From the NCBI RefSeq assembly GCF_030864355.1, contig NC_083395.1, forward strand, positions 124,001 through 188,000: a stretch of 64,000 nucleotides of DNA, written 5' to 3'. The notes under the pieces were generated by a model. The model was not told where the DNA came from. It did no database searches and worked only from the letters and a program-made list of their open reading frames with translations. Below, in pieces: positions 21,319-31,933 of the stretch. A program made the position numbers and the translations under genes. Source of the stretch: Cutaneotrichosporon cavernicola. Taxonomy: Eukaryota; Basidiomycota; Tremellomycetes; Trichosporonales; Trichosporonaceae. Position 1 is the stretch's first letter. Each line of letters opens with the position of its first letter.

Positions 21319-22679
21319 TTAGGCGGACGGCAGAGCCTTGGGCGAGGTCTGGGGCGAGGAGAAGAGGTTGCTAAAGTGCTTGGCCTCCTTGGCGATGTGG
21401 TCGTGCATCTTGTACTCGTTCATCTCGTTGACGGTAAGCTTGCCCTCCTTTGCAGCGAGAGCGGCGTCGGGAGCCGAGAGCGAAGTGAAGCCAATACGCT
21501 CATTGAGGTTCTCGGTAGCGCGAGCCGAGGCAGCCTGTACGCGGGTAGCGCGAGGCTTACGGATGTGCTCGTAGAACGCGAGACCAGCCTCAACGTTGTT
21601 GGCAAAGTCATACTCCTTGCCAAAGATGATGCCGAGAGCCGCGGCGTCCTCGATGGCCATGCAGGCGCCCTGGCTCTGGTGCGGCATCATTGGGTGAGCA
21701 GCGTCACCGAGAATGACAGTCTTGCCCTTGTGCCAGTAGGGGTAGGGCTGGTGAACGTAAAGGCGCCACGGCATGCGGTCGATCGAGTGCTCGATCAGGC
21801 CCTTGGCCAGAGGGTCCAGGCGGTTGTACATGCCGGCCATAATGTCCGAGACGGGCACCTCCTCGAAGACGAAACCTTCCTGGGTGTGGTTTGTCATTTC
21901 GGTAGGCATGAAGCAGTAGAACGAGACAATCTCGCCGTCCGAGCATGGCGACATGACAATCTTGTAGTAGCGGTTAATGTCGCCCTTTGTGAAACCGCCC
22001 CAGAACTGAATGGCGGGGTCGACGGCATCGGCCATGAGCCCGAATTTCTCAATATCCGACTTCTTGACGTTGCAGCGGTAACAAGTCTGTGGCGCACTAC
22101 GCATTTGAGGAATGACGCCAATCTCCTTACGGAGAACGGAGCGAATACCGTCTGATCCAATGATGACGTCGGCCTTGATGACCTCGCCATTCTCGAATGT
22201 CACCACACCATTCTCATAGTCGAGGGTCTTGGCAATGTGGTCAACAACGACGGTTGCCGGTTCGCCCTCGCCGTCTGGCGAAGTCGCACACTCGAGAAGC
22301 ATCTCGTGCATGTCCACGCGGTGGAACATGTAGTAGGGCAGTCCCCAGTCCTGCTCGTAATGGTCGAGGTCGTACTGGTTGAGGATCTTGCCCGTCTCCC
22401 AATCCCGCATGGTGAGTTTCATGAGGTTGACAGGTTTGCCGCGCTTGACGTCGACGCCCCACTCGCGAAGCCACTGGCCGCCGTTGTACGCGCACGAGAT
22501 CGACGCGCCGACTTCGACCTTGAAGTCGCGGCGCTCATAGATCGAGACCTTGTGACCAGCGCGGCGGAGCGCAACCGCCGCCGCCATGCCGCCGAGGCCG
22601 CCGCCGACGACTGGGGTTAGAGAGGATGGACGGGCAACTCACCCGCAACGTTGAGCTGCTTCCAGTTGGGGTTGGACAT
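21319..22679 (-). CDS. FAD-dependent salicylate hydroxylase-type monooxygenase, 442 aa
   Basis: Class A flavoprotein monooxygenase. Known salicylate 1-monooxygenases make catechol from salicylate with NAD(P)H and O2. Two exons, 22643-22679 and 21319-22610, flank a 32-nt intron with CTAAC branch. Splicing builds the dinucleotide-binding motif LNVAVVGGGLGGMAAAVALRR. The other family marks are the DG motif (ADVIIGSDGIRSVLRKEIG) and the second FAD motif GDAAHPMMPHQSQGACMAIEDA. Length is normal for the family. It follows the decarboxylase on the same strand and is divergent from an MFS permease. The substrate could also be another hydroxybenzoate, or a hydroxynicotinate. Confidence 0.88.
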
Positions 22680-22683
22680 TTCG

Positions 22684-22721
<38 letters not shown>

Positions 22722-23550
22722 TGTGTGTGTAGTGGACTCGCTGTGAGAGGCAGAGTTGGAGTTGTTGGGATGTTGGATGTGTCGCTCGTCGCGTTCACTT
22801 TATGTTGACGCCCTCCCGTAACTCAGTCAAAGTCTGGCTCACAGTGTCTGGTGATCAGGACATGCCGCGGCCCAGCCACGGCTGTGCCGCGGTAACTCCG
22901 TCCATATCTATCTGGCACCCCTCGGTGCAGCGTCGCGTGCAGCGTCGCCATTCACTCACCCCGTCCTCCGTTTTCCACGGGGGCGCGGTCACCGAGCTGG
23001 CGGCGATAGTCGAGATGAACGTCACCGAGCCCGCGGCGATACTCGACATAAAGGTCAAACCAGTCGACTCTCCTTTCCAAACGCCGCGGATCGTCAACCG
23101 CGCATGCGCCGCGGTGGAATGGTACAGTATGCGACCACGCCGACGCCACGAGTCGCCACGCGACCGCTTGAAGTTGAGCAAGTGCAATCTCCAGCTCTGC
23201 TGCAGGTAGCGGCGATGCCCACCTGCACAGCGCTCCACTGTCGGTCGAGTGCGATGCCAAGCATTTAGATACACCGGCAAAACCGGGATAACGGCATATG
23301 GTTTGCTGCCGACCGAGGGTCAGGGCACGCCCCACGCCCAGCCAACGCCACGCCCAACGGGGACCCCGAGGGTTTCAGGGCCAAGGCTCGGTCGCGTTAG
23401 TAGCTTAGTACGAAGCCGTTGCATACCGCCATGCACCATGTCAAGTCCGCGGCCCCGAAGTGGCCCCTCTTACTCGGCGCTCCCGACAGCGCCGGCCAGC
23501 CAGCCCTACAAATATCCCCCATCACCAGTCTCTCTTCTCCATCATCCATC
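22680..23550. promoter_or_regulatory. Divergent promoter between hydroxylase and MFS permease
   Basis: 871 bp serve both outward genes, so co-regulation is plausible. A two-copy imperfect repeat with 33-bp period lies at about 22988-23047. Both copies open with GTCACCGAG and carry GCGGCGATA.TCGA. A GT microsatellite lies at the hydroxylase leader. The permease leader just before 23551 is C/T rich (CTCTCTTCTCCATCATCC). Confidence 0.5.
22686..22730. repeat. (GT)n microsatellite
   Basis: 45 bp of alternating T/G interrupted once (GA at 22719-22720), 7 bp upstream of the hydroxylase ATG and thus in its 5' leader, where it is read as (AC)n. Confidence 0.95.
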
Positions 23551-25115
23551 ATGTCCGCCACAGAGTTCAAGGAGTCAATCGACCACCTCGAATCCGAGAA
23601 ACCACAGCAACTCGAGAGCCTCGCAGAGCGCGGCCACGCCGTCACAGACGAGCATGGCAACGTCCTTGTGGAGTTCGATGCAGCGGCGGAAAAACGTCTG
23701 GTCCGTAAAATCGACCTCTTCGTCGTCCCCACCGTCGCCATGATCTATCTCTGGTGTTTCATCGACCGCGCCAATATCGGTAATGCCAAAATCGCCGGCA
23801 TGCAAAAAGACCTCAACCTCCATGGATATCGCTACAATATCCTGCTCACCTCCTTCTACGTGTCGTACATTTTGTTTGAGATTCCTTCGAATATCTTGTG
23901 CAAGTGGATCGGACCGGCTATTTGGTTGCCGGCCATCACCTTTCTCTTTGGCGTAGGTTTTGTTTTGGAGAACAAGCTGACTCAAAGCTCATGAGTATGG
24001 CGACGGCATTTGTGCATTCGTTTGGATCGGCCGTGGTCGTGCGTTTCCTTCTAGGCGTCTTTGAGGCAGGCGTGCTTCCCGGAATCGCATATTACCTCTC
24101 GCGGTGGTATCGCAAGAGCGAGTTGATCTTCCGTCTCGCTTTATACCTCTGCACCGCCCCTTTGGCCGGCGCGTTTGGCGGACTACTCGCCGGCGCAATT
24201 CTCTCTCTGCCAGGAATTGGAAGTGTTCATTCATGGCAACAACTTTTCCTTGTCGAAGGCATCATCACAATGGGTGTCGCTCTCATTGCATTCTTCACTA
24301 TGACCGACCACCCTAATACGGCTCGTTGGCTCTCGGACGATGAGAAAGCTCTCGCCATCGCCCGCGTAAAGTCGGAAAACGTTGGAACGACCGAAGTCAC
24401 CGATAAGCTAGACAAGAAGAAACTACTCGCTGGAATCGTCAACCCCAACACCCTCGCCACATCGTGGATCTTCCTCTTTGTCAATGTCACCGTTCAAGGT
24501 ATTGCTTTCTTCACCCCCACCATTGTCGCCACAATTTACCCGAACGAGTCCATTGTTCGCAAACAACTCTGGACAGTCCCTCCCTACGTCGTCGGCGTGG
24601 TCATCAACCTCATCATCCCCTTTGCCTCGTGGAAGACTGACCGGCGCCTGGTCTTTTTCATCTCTTCCGCCTGTCTCGCTATTACCGGATACATCATGTT
24701 CCTCGCAACGACCAACCCCCGCGTCCGGTACGGCGCCGTCTTCTTCGCCATCAGTGGTTCGTTCCCCTTTGGCGCCCTTTGTAATGCACACGTCGCGGTC
24801 AATGTGCTTTCCGACTCGGCACGATCCACTGCAATCGGATGGAATGTCATGGTCGGTAATATTGGCGGCCTTATCTCCACATGGTCGTATCTCCCCCACG
24901 ATTCGCCCGACTTCCATATTGGTAATGGCCTCAACCTCGCGGGTAACTGCACCATCCTCATCACTTCCATTCTCCTCCTCCTTTACCTCGGCGCCGACAA
25001 CAAGAAGCGCGACAAGGTCACCGACGACGAGGTCGACGCAAAGCTCGCTGGCAAGACCCAGCTCGAGATCCAGGAGCTCGACTGGAAGCACCCCGCCTGG
25101 CGCTGGCACCTTTAA
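23551..25115 (+). CDS. MFS anion:cation symporter (Dal5/Tna1-like permease), 509 aa
   Basis: Twelve-helix major facilitator permease of the fungal allantoate/nicotinate (ACS) family. Exons 23551-23952 and 23988-25115 are joined across a 35-nt intron, giving ITFLFG|LMSMATAFVHSFG. The family signature RKIDLFVVPTVAMIYLWCFIDRANIGNAK opens the first helix, and the MFS signature RFLLGVFEAGVLPGIAYYLSRWY follows. The C-terminus ends in the usual ELDWKHPAWRWHL. It is divergent from the salicylate hydroxylase, so import of salicylate or another aromatic carboxylate is a reasonable inference. Other ACS substrates (nicotinate, pantothenate, allantoate) cannot be excluded. The ATG at 23551 is preferred over an upstream in-frame ATG because the signature spacing fits. 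Confidence 0.88.
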
Positions 25116-25426
25116 GCGCATTAAGCGGCATTCATCTGTCGAGTTGGTTCGGTGTCGTTTGTGGAGTTGGTTCGGTAGCGCTTGTCAAGTTGTGTTAGGC
25201 TAGGGATGAGCGGTTTGTAGAGTGGGTCACGTAGCTGTCCATGTACCATCTGATCTTGCGGCTTGCGGCTTGCGGCAGTCACACCACACTACGTACTTGT
25301 CCTGTTCGTATTGTTTTCGACCTCCCACACCTATCTCAGATGTCCACAGCCAACATGTGCCTGCACCTCTCAAATTCGCTGCATACAAGATACAAGCCGT
25401 ACAACCCCTCCCAGTCTACAACCCCT
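25116..25426. other. Convergent 3' gap
   Basis: 311 bp between the permease (+) and the Zn2Cys6 regulator (-). It includes a diverged repeat GTCGAGTTGGTTCGGT(G/A)... near 25138-25180. No gene is seen. Confidence 0.45.
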
Positions 25427-27898
25427 CTACTGTGCCGGCCAGGCATTCTCGGTCTGGGTCCACAACGTGTCGAGGATGTCAAACGACGGAGCCCACATCG
25501 AGTCGAGTCCGAGTGCGCCCGTCGTCCCCATCTCGCCAAACGTTTCTGGCTGCTGCATGACAGCCACCCCGCCACTAATCACAGGCAGCGGCATGTTGCG
25601 CTGTTGTGTCGACTCGCTCTGCGTTGCCCGCTCAAGGATGCTCCGGATCGTGGACCGCAGCAGCTCGTCCGCCTGCAGAGTCCCTGGTGACAGTGCGGAC
25701 TCAGGTCCGCTCTCGCCGCGGCGGCGCTTGGTCGACGATTCGCCCGTCGCTGGATCACGAAACTGATTCTCGACCTCGAGCAGGCGCTCAAGAACGAACA
25801 CGCTCTTGCGAGCCGCTGGGGACAGCGCCGTGTGCTCCCGGAACGTCGCAAGGATCTCGAGTACGCTCTGTCGCTTCTCGTCTGTCGGTTCAAACAGGTG
25901 GTCGATGACCACCGGTACCGCCTGTTGTCAGCTACTGTCGACCAACCACTACGTACCGCGGAGAACGCATAAAACAGCACCGTCCAGAAGCCGAGGAGAA
26001 CGGGAGCACGGCGCGTCGCCAGCTCGATGAGCTGCAGGACGGTCTGCGACGCCGACACACATCGGTCCTTGGACCGGAGGTAGCGCGCGTCCTGGTATCC
26101 ACGGAGGAGATAGGGCCTGTGGAGACGGATGAGGCGGATGTTGGCTGTGATGTTGAGGAAGATGCTGTCGAGGACAAGGCTCGGCGCGGAATCGCCCGGT
26201 AGGATAGTCGGGTCGCCAAAGTGCTTTGGCAGGTTCCGTGCAAGCTCAATGATAGAATCGTCCATGCTGCAGTCAGCAAACACGAGTCACACCAACTCAC
26301 GCGAGGATAAACTGGTACGACGGGTTTTGATGCGTCATCGTGTGGTCCGTGATCTCACGGTACATCTGGACAAACTTGAAGCGGAAGATTTGCATACTCA
26401 TGTGCAGAGGTCAGTTAGACGTCTTCAGAGCCAAACTCACTGTGTATGTTGAGAGCGGTTGAGGTTGCGCTTTGGGGTCATCAAGGAGCTCCTCCTCGAT
26501 GTTGAGAGGGAGCGCTGTGAGGTTCTGCGACGGGTGAACCACGTCTTTGGTCAGCAGGCCCCGCGGGCTACTCACAAGTCGAGCCATGGGCAATGGCGTG
26601 TGCCCAGTCGAGCGACACAAAGGTCCACCACACGCGCCGTCCCATCTCGCGTCTCATGCGGGTGTTCCATACCGGCGACCAGACCTTGTCGGCTGCCTCG
26701 GCCTCGAGGCGATTCATGCCGAGGTTCTGGGCCATCTTGACGGCCGAGCCGAGCAGAGCCCACGTCGCATCCGCACCATCCTCCATCCCGAACCCGTAAA
26801 CGGTCATGAGAGAAATAGCCTGCAGCGACTCGAATGTCTGGCGGTAGAGGAATCGCGAGCACCACAGCACGCCCTCGGCGACGTGATACAACTGATCAGC
26901 GAGGGCAAGGGCGTTGTTCATCCCCGGGAGGTTGTTGACGACCATCCGCAACCCAAGGCAGATGACCATGATGTACGTGCAGATAAAGTCGGGACTGAGC
27001 TGACTGGTCGGTGGAGGTGCCGTCCAGAACTGCCGGCACTGGTGCATGAATGACGGATAGTGCAGACACTTGGGTCAGTGTGCATGTCAGCGGGGTTGTA
27101 GGCTCACTCGCTGGAACCACTCGACGTTCTCAAAGTACTGATTGACAAGCAGTTCACACGTTGGCCGGTCCGGCAGAAGAGCGAGTGCCTTGGCAAGGTA
27201 ATCGGTACCAGGAGTGATGACGAACGAGAGGGGATGGTCATCCGTAACGTCGGCTGGGGCGGTCGTCACATCTTGCTCGCCCTCGCCATTGCCGAAGCGT
27301 ACCGTCGTAATCTCGGGCGAGTCGCTAATGTTGCGCATTGCGTTGATGCGGTGTCCACCGTGGAAATCTTCAAGCGCATACACCATCTCGTCGTCGGCCA
27401 TGTGTCGCCGGCTCATGACCTTTGCCTGTGGCGCGGGCGACACGGCCGCGCTCGTTGACGACGCAGGCGGGCGCGGCCCACCAGAGCTCACGCTCGCCTC
27501 GAGTTCCTGCACCTTATCCTGCAACGCCTCGACCTTGCGTGCCAGGAGTTGGAACTCTTTCGCGGATACATATCCGCTGGTGTCAGCGACCTCGCGGGAG
27601 GTGGAGGTCAGGTGGAAGGAGGATGTGTACACACTCTGCAGGCGACATGGTCAGTGCGTCACCACCAATCTCTTCCAGGCGTCCCAGCGCTGGTGTGCAG
27701 CTCTTGATATCCCTCCGCAGTGCACAAGGTCCACCTGTCATCAGCGCCGCCACATGGACGACGTACATGGAATCTTCCGATCGCCTGGTATCAGCGAGAC
27801 CACCGGTTAAACGTACACTTGATCTTACGCTTCTTGCAAGGCAGGCAGTTGCGCATCTGCCGCGGACCAAAGAGGTCACCCAGTTGGTCGATATTCAT
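25427..27898 (-). CDS. Zn2Cys6 binuclear-cluster transcription factor, ~722 aa
   Basis: Nine exons: 27817-27898, 27767-27784, 27635-27734, 27108-27576, 26576-27068, 26441-26544, ~26301-26398, 25957-26266 and 25427-25921. The DNA-binding domain is built across three exons and spells a canonical cluster: Cys-x2-Cys-x6-Cys-x5-Cys-x2-Cys-x6-Cys (NCLPCKKRKIKC ... IPCGPCALRRDIKSC). A short coiled-coil linker follows (EFQLLARKVEALQDKVQEL). The fungal_trans middle homology domain contains WFQRCLHYPSFM, GMNRLEAE and MRREMGRRVWWTFVSLDWA. One junction (intron 26397/26399-26440) does not close with an AG acceptor. It lies between the permease and the second monooxygenase, so it is a candidate local activator of the cluster. 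Confidence 0.85.
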
Positions 27899-29016
27899 GG
27901 CTAATGATGGCGAGTGAGATGATGTGCAATGGACAAGTGAAGGAATGGATGGATGGTGGATGGCAGTCGAATGTCGGCAAGGCGACACGCCGGGATCGAA
28001 CTCGTGGAGTGGTCGTTAATGGCACACATGTAGGCATGTAGGCATGTATTGGTGTCCTTGATGCACCCTCTTTTCCTCTCACCTCGTTTCCCGCAGAACA
28101 CTCTCTCATCATGCTCGCTCCCCCACTTCTCCCTCTCTGCATTCCAAGCCCTTCCCTCGACCGCAGTTGACATACGTATAGTTGGACATGGTTACGCGAG
28201 GGCGTGACCAACCGATCATTCTCGTTCACCATGTCGCATGTCGCATGTCGCGAGCAGTCACCTCCCTAGGTACTCACCACGCCTCACAGATCGCCGCTCA
28301 GCACCCCCGCACTGGGTATGTCGACCCTTTCATTCTGGTTGCCATCGCCACCGCCACCGGACCGCGGCTTTGCCGGTGAATGGGATTCTGGTGCCCACTC
28401 TCAGAGTGGGGGACGGGAGGGGGATGGCGTTCCCAAAATACCTGACTCGGAGCTCTATACGCTCTAAGGAGGTCGACATGAGGCCGCCTCTTGGGGTTTG
28501 ATGTCTTGAACGTTGCGCCAACCATTGCTCAAGACGCAAGAGTCCTTCTTCTTGTCCAAATGTTACGCATCAGAGCGGCGAATTGATTCGGCGTCCAAGA
28601 CCTGCGGCTCTCCCGATATCCCGGCTCATCTCAACGCGATCAAGCGACGAGGTCAGACCTCGGACCGACCCGTGCGCAGGCCAATCGTCAGCAACGCGAC
28701 AGTGGCGCCCATGACCGACTCACGCTCTACGCCCTCTCCTCTCCGTGGTCGTCAGATCTGGGTACGTAGGTCCAGCTTAAGGGTGTTGTTTGGCTCTATG
28801 CGGTGACTCAGCTACCGGAGCCCGCAGTGACGGCAATTACCGGACCCCGGACGTCATGGTACCGTTTGCCCACTACCGTTTGCCCACCGTGCCACCATTC
28901 AACCCCCATCGGCATCGGCGATGCGTCCTCATCTCCTCGCTTGATATTTCAGCACGGACCACCAACCTGATGGCGAACACCACGACTCGGCAAGGTTGCA
29001 CTTACACCATCTCACC
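27899..29016. promoter_or_regulatory. Divergent region, regulator / second monooxygenase
   Basis: 1.12 kb between two outward genes. No domain-bearing frame was found; the frames here (27876-28232 minus, 28513-28806 plus) look random. A CACTCTCAGAGTG palindrome lies at about 28396-28408. Regulator sites of CGG/CCG type occur but are too common in GC-rich DNA to call. Confidence 0.4.
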
Positions 29017-30373
29017 ATGACCTCCAAGGACTTCAATGTCGCCATCGTCGGCGGCGGTATCGCCGGCCTGACTCTGGCAATCGCACTAAATTCCCGCAAC
29101 ATCAATGTGACGGTGTACGAGCGCTCTGCAGCGTTCGGCGAGATCGGCGCTGGGGTGAGCTTCACCCCAAATGCTGTGGAGGCGATGAAGGTCTGCCACG
29201 CGGGTGTCTTTGATGCCTTTGAACGCGTATGTACACTCGTCTCGTCTCCCGAGAAACGCGACGCAGGCGTCTTCTTCGACTATGTTAAAGGCTACGACCC
29301 CACACTGGGTCCTGGCGAAATGCCCAAGATCGAATTCACGATCCGCAGCGCGTACGGCCAGAACGCGGTGCACCGCGCCCACTTCCTTGACGAGCTCGTC
29401 AAGCTCCTTCCATCCGACATTGCGCAGTTCGGCAAGGGTCTCAAGTCGGTCAAGCAGGTGGGAGAGGAGGTCGAGATGAGCTTTGAGGACGGCACGACTG
29501 CTCGCGCCGACGTGGTCATTGGATGTGACGGGATCAAGTCGCGTGTGAGAAGGAGCATGTTCGGCGACGACGCTCCCTGCGCGTACCCCAGCTACACGCA
29601 CAAGTACGCTTACCGCGGGCTGATCCCGATCGAGAAGGCAAAGGCAGCCCTCGGTGACGACCTGGGTGGCAACGCGTTCATGCACGTGAGTCTGGATGTG
29701 TGCTATTGGAGCTGACCTCAGCTCGGGCCCAACGGGCATCTTCTCACGTTCCCTGTTGCGCACGGGAAGACGCTCAACGTTGTCGCTTTCCACCAAGACG
29801 ACGGCGAGTGGCCCGACTCAGAACGTCTCACGCGCCAGGGCACGCGCGCCCAGGCTCTCAAAGACTTTGAGGGATGGACAGAGGCCGTGCAGGCGCTACT
29901 GTCCATGTGTGACGAGACACTCAGTGTGGTGAGTAACAGAGTCACACGGTGACGGATTACTCTAACACCAGTGGGCGATCTTTGACCTCGCGAACCCCGT
30001 CCCGTCCTTCTCGGTCGGCCGTGTCGCGATCTCTGGCGACGCCGCACACGCCACGTCTCCGCACCACGGCGCCGGAGCCGGATTCTGCATCGAAGATGCG
30101 GCCGTCCTCGCAACCCTCCTGGCTGACCCAGCCTCCACGCGCCAAAACCTCCCAACAGTACTTGAAGCGTATGACGCCGCACGCCGCGACCGTGGCCACT
30201 GGCTTGTGGAGAGTTCCCGCCACCTTGGGCGCATGTACGACTGGCAGGAGAGCATGGGAAACGACATGGCTGCGATCCATGCCGACCTCGAGAAGCGGTA
30301 CAGTATCATCTACGGGGACGGGGCCGAGGCCATGTGTGACGCAGCGCGGGAGGAGCTGAGGAAGCGGTTGTAA
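29017..30373 (+). CDS. FAD-dependent salicylate hydroxylase-like monooxygenase, 425 aa
   Basis: Three exons (29017-29685, 29722-29928, 29972-30373) with 36- and 43-nt introns close a 1278-nt frame. FAD motifs are visible: FNVAIVGGGIAGLTLAIAL (Rossmann, GxGxxG), GIKSRVRRSMFGDD in the DG motif region, and RVAISGDAAHATSPHHGAG (second FAD motif). Diverged from the 21319-22679 enzyme and closer in style to filamentous-fungal salicylate hydroxylases (RDRGHWLVESSRHLG). Divergent from the Zn2Cys6 gene. It may hydroxylate salicylate or a downstream phenolic. An earlier in-frame ATG at 28996 would add seven residues; 29017 better fits the N-terminus. Confidence 0.88.
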
Positions 30374-31210
30374 GTCTGACGGTGGGAGCGACGGCGGGGG
30401 GTGCGTATGCATGTGATTCCTTCCCACAAAGCCGACGTGGAAGCCGACGTGGACGGCCTGGACCCTCGGCATTACCGAGGTCTGCAAGGTCTGATAACGG
30501 GACTGATGTATACTTTTAGTCGTGAACGGGGATTGGGTTGTGAACGGGGATTGGGTTGTGAACGGGGATTAGGGTCTACCAAAGTCCGGAGCATTGGGCG
30601 ACAAAGCCAGCAGAGCATTGTATTAGCTTCGGTCGTGTGTTGTGGCCGACGGGCGGTCTGCGCGGCAAGTCTTTTCTGGGAATAGGGTCGGCAATCTCGC
30701 AAAGTGGCCAACGCTCACACGACCGAGCGCCCGTCACAGAGGAAACCCGCTGTCGTAACCTTGAGCGCTCCGTGATGTAAGGAGCCAGTATGCATGCCAC
30801 AGAGTTGGTCGATCGACGTTCGATGGCAAGGTCCGGAGTCAGGGAAAGTGTGGGAGCTCAACAAAGTCTTGAAGCAATGCTGGCGAGTTGAAAGATCGAA
30901 AGGTCATGTGCTGAAACGATAGGAATAGGCCTTGAACGTAGACTCAGCCTCCGACCTTGGTGGGTCTGGCACCCTGTGTGCCTGTACGCCCACAATCCAT
31001 ACCTTGCAAGCGACCAGTCCTGGTATACCTGGTACCAGGGGTTGACCGTTGCCGCGCGACGCCTTGGACGCCATTGTCCGCGCTTAATGTCAGGTGGACT
31101 TGGCGACTCACACGATGTCAGATGTCTGATGTAGGCAGTACTTGACATGGCCGCGACTAACCCTCAAACTCATCCTTCGTACTCGGTCCATCTTTCCATT
31201 CTCAGTGGCG
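30374..31210. other. Intergenic region
   Basis: 837 bp downstream of the monooxygenase. Apart from an 18-bp minisatellite at 30522-30575 I see no gene; the short frames lack codon bias. Confidence 0.4.
30522..30575. repeat. 18-bp minisatellite, three copies
   Basis: Unit GTGAACGGGGATTGGGTT at 30522, 30540 and 30558; the third copy has a late mismatch. Confidence 0.92.
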
Positions 31211-31933
31211 ATGCCGCGCTCGCTACACATCGACGTGCCGCCACTGTCACCGGCATCGACCAGGTCGTGCAGCTCCCTCCCCTCACCCAATCTCAACAGC
31301 CCTATCGCCTTTGACAGCGAGGACGAGCTTGAGCTTGCCGATGTGTTCCCCGACGTGGCCCTCTCCTACTCCAATGCGCACCACGCCCTCGCCCTCTCTC
31401 GCTCCATCCCTGCCCGCCCATCGAATCCCTTGTCCGTCCCCCCAAAACCAAAGTTGAGCTCGTTGGAGAGCCGCATCACTGCCCCCAACCCCAACTCGGC
31501 CGACTCGGATGGCCTAAAACACGCAGGCGCAGGCGCAGGCGCAATCAGGCCAGAATACATGACCATGACGCCGCACCTGCCGTCCCAGAGACACTCTAGC
31601 GTCGAGGCGTCTAAATCACGCAGCCTGCCAACAGATACCCCAATCCGCACCATGTCCTCGCGCGACCGCAAACTAGGACACACGCGTTCGCCCAGTGGGG
31701 GACGCGCGCCGCTGCGCCTCCAGCCATCGTATCCGCGGCCTGGGTCGACCATAGCCTTCGCCCACGCCCCTCTTCCCGCCCCCATACCGCCCAGCCTCAT
31801 TCGGCGGTGGAGCTCGAGCTCATGTTCCCCGCCGCCAAACTACCGCATCTCGACATCGCCGACAAAGTCACCAAACACATCTCCAAAGACGTCCCCGAAA
31901 ACGAAAACATCCTCACGACGTTGCGGAGCATGA
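31211..31933 (+). CDS. Low-complexity hypothetical protein, ~240 aa, 3' end uncertain
   Basis: The frame starts at ATG 31211 (MPRSLHIDVPPLSPAS) and is rich in Ser, Pro and Arg with an acidic patch DSEDELELADVF. No domain is recognised. From about 31790 the codon pattern of this frame weakens, while a frame offset by two bases becomes strongly G/C-ending (AVELELMFPAAKLPHLDIADKVT...) and runs to about 32022, through an AGCATG hexamer run. A short unrecognised intron near 31700-31780 or a frameshift could link them. Function unknown. Confidence 0.4.
   Translation: MPRSLHIDVPPLSPASTRSCSSLPSPNLNSPIAFDSEDELELADVFPDVALSYSNAHHALALSRSIPARPSNPLSVPPKPKLSSLESRITAPNPNSADSDGLKHAGAGAGAIRPEYMTMTPHLPSQRHSSVEASKSRSLPTDTPIRTMSSRDRKLGHTRSPSGGRAPLRLQPSYPRPGSTIAFAHAPLPAPIPPSLIRRWSSSSCSPPPNYRISTSPTKSPNTSPKTSPKTKTSSRRCGA

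Noticed and set aside
27960..28030. Possible tRNA suggested by a B-box-like GAGTTCGATCCC on the minus strand
   Set aside because: No acceptor, D or anticodon stem can be formed around it.
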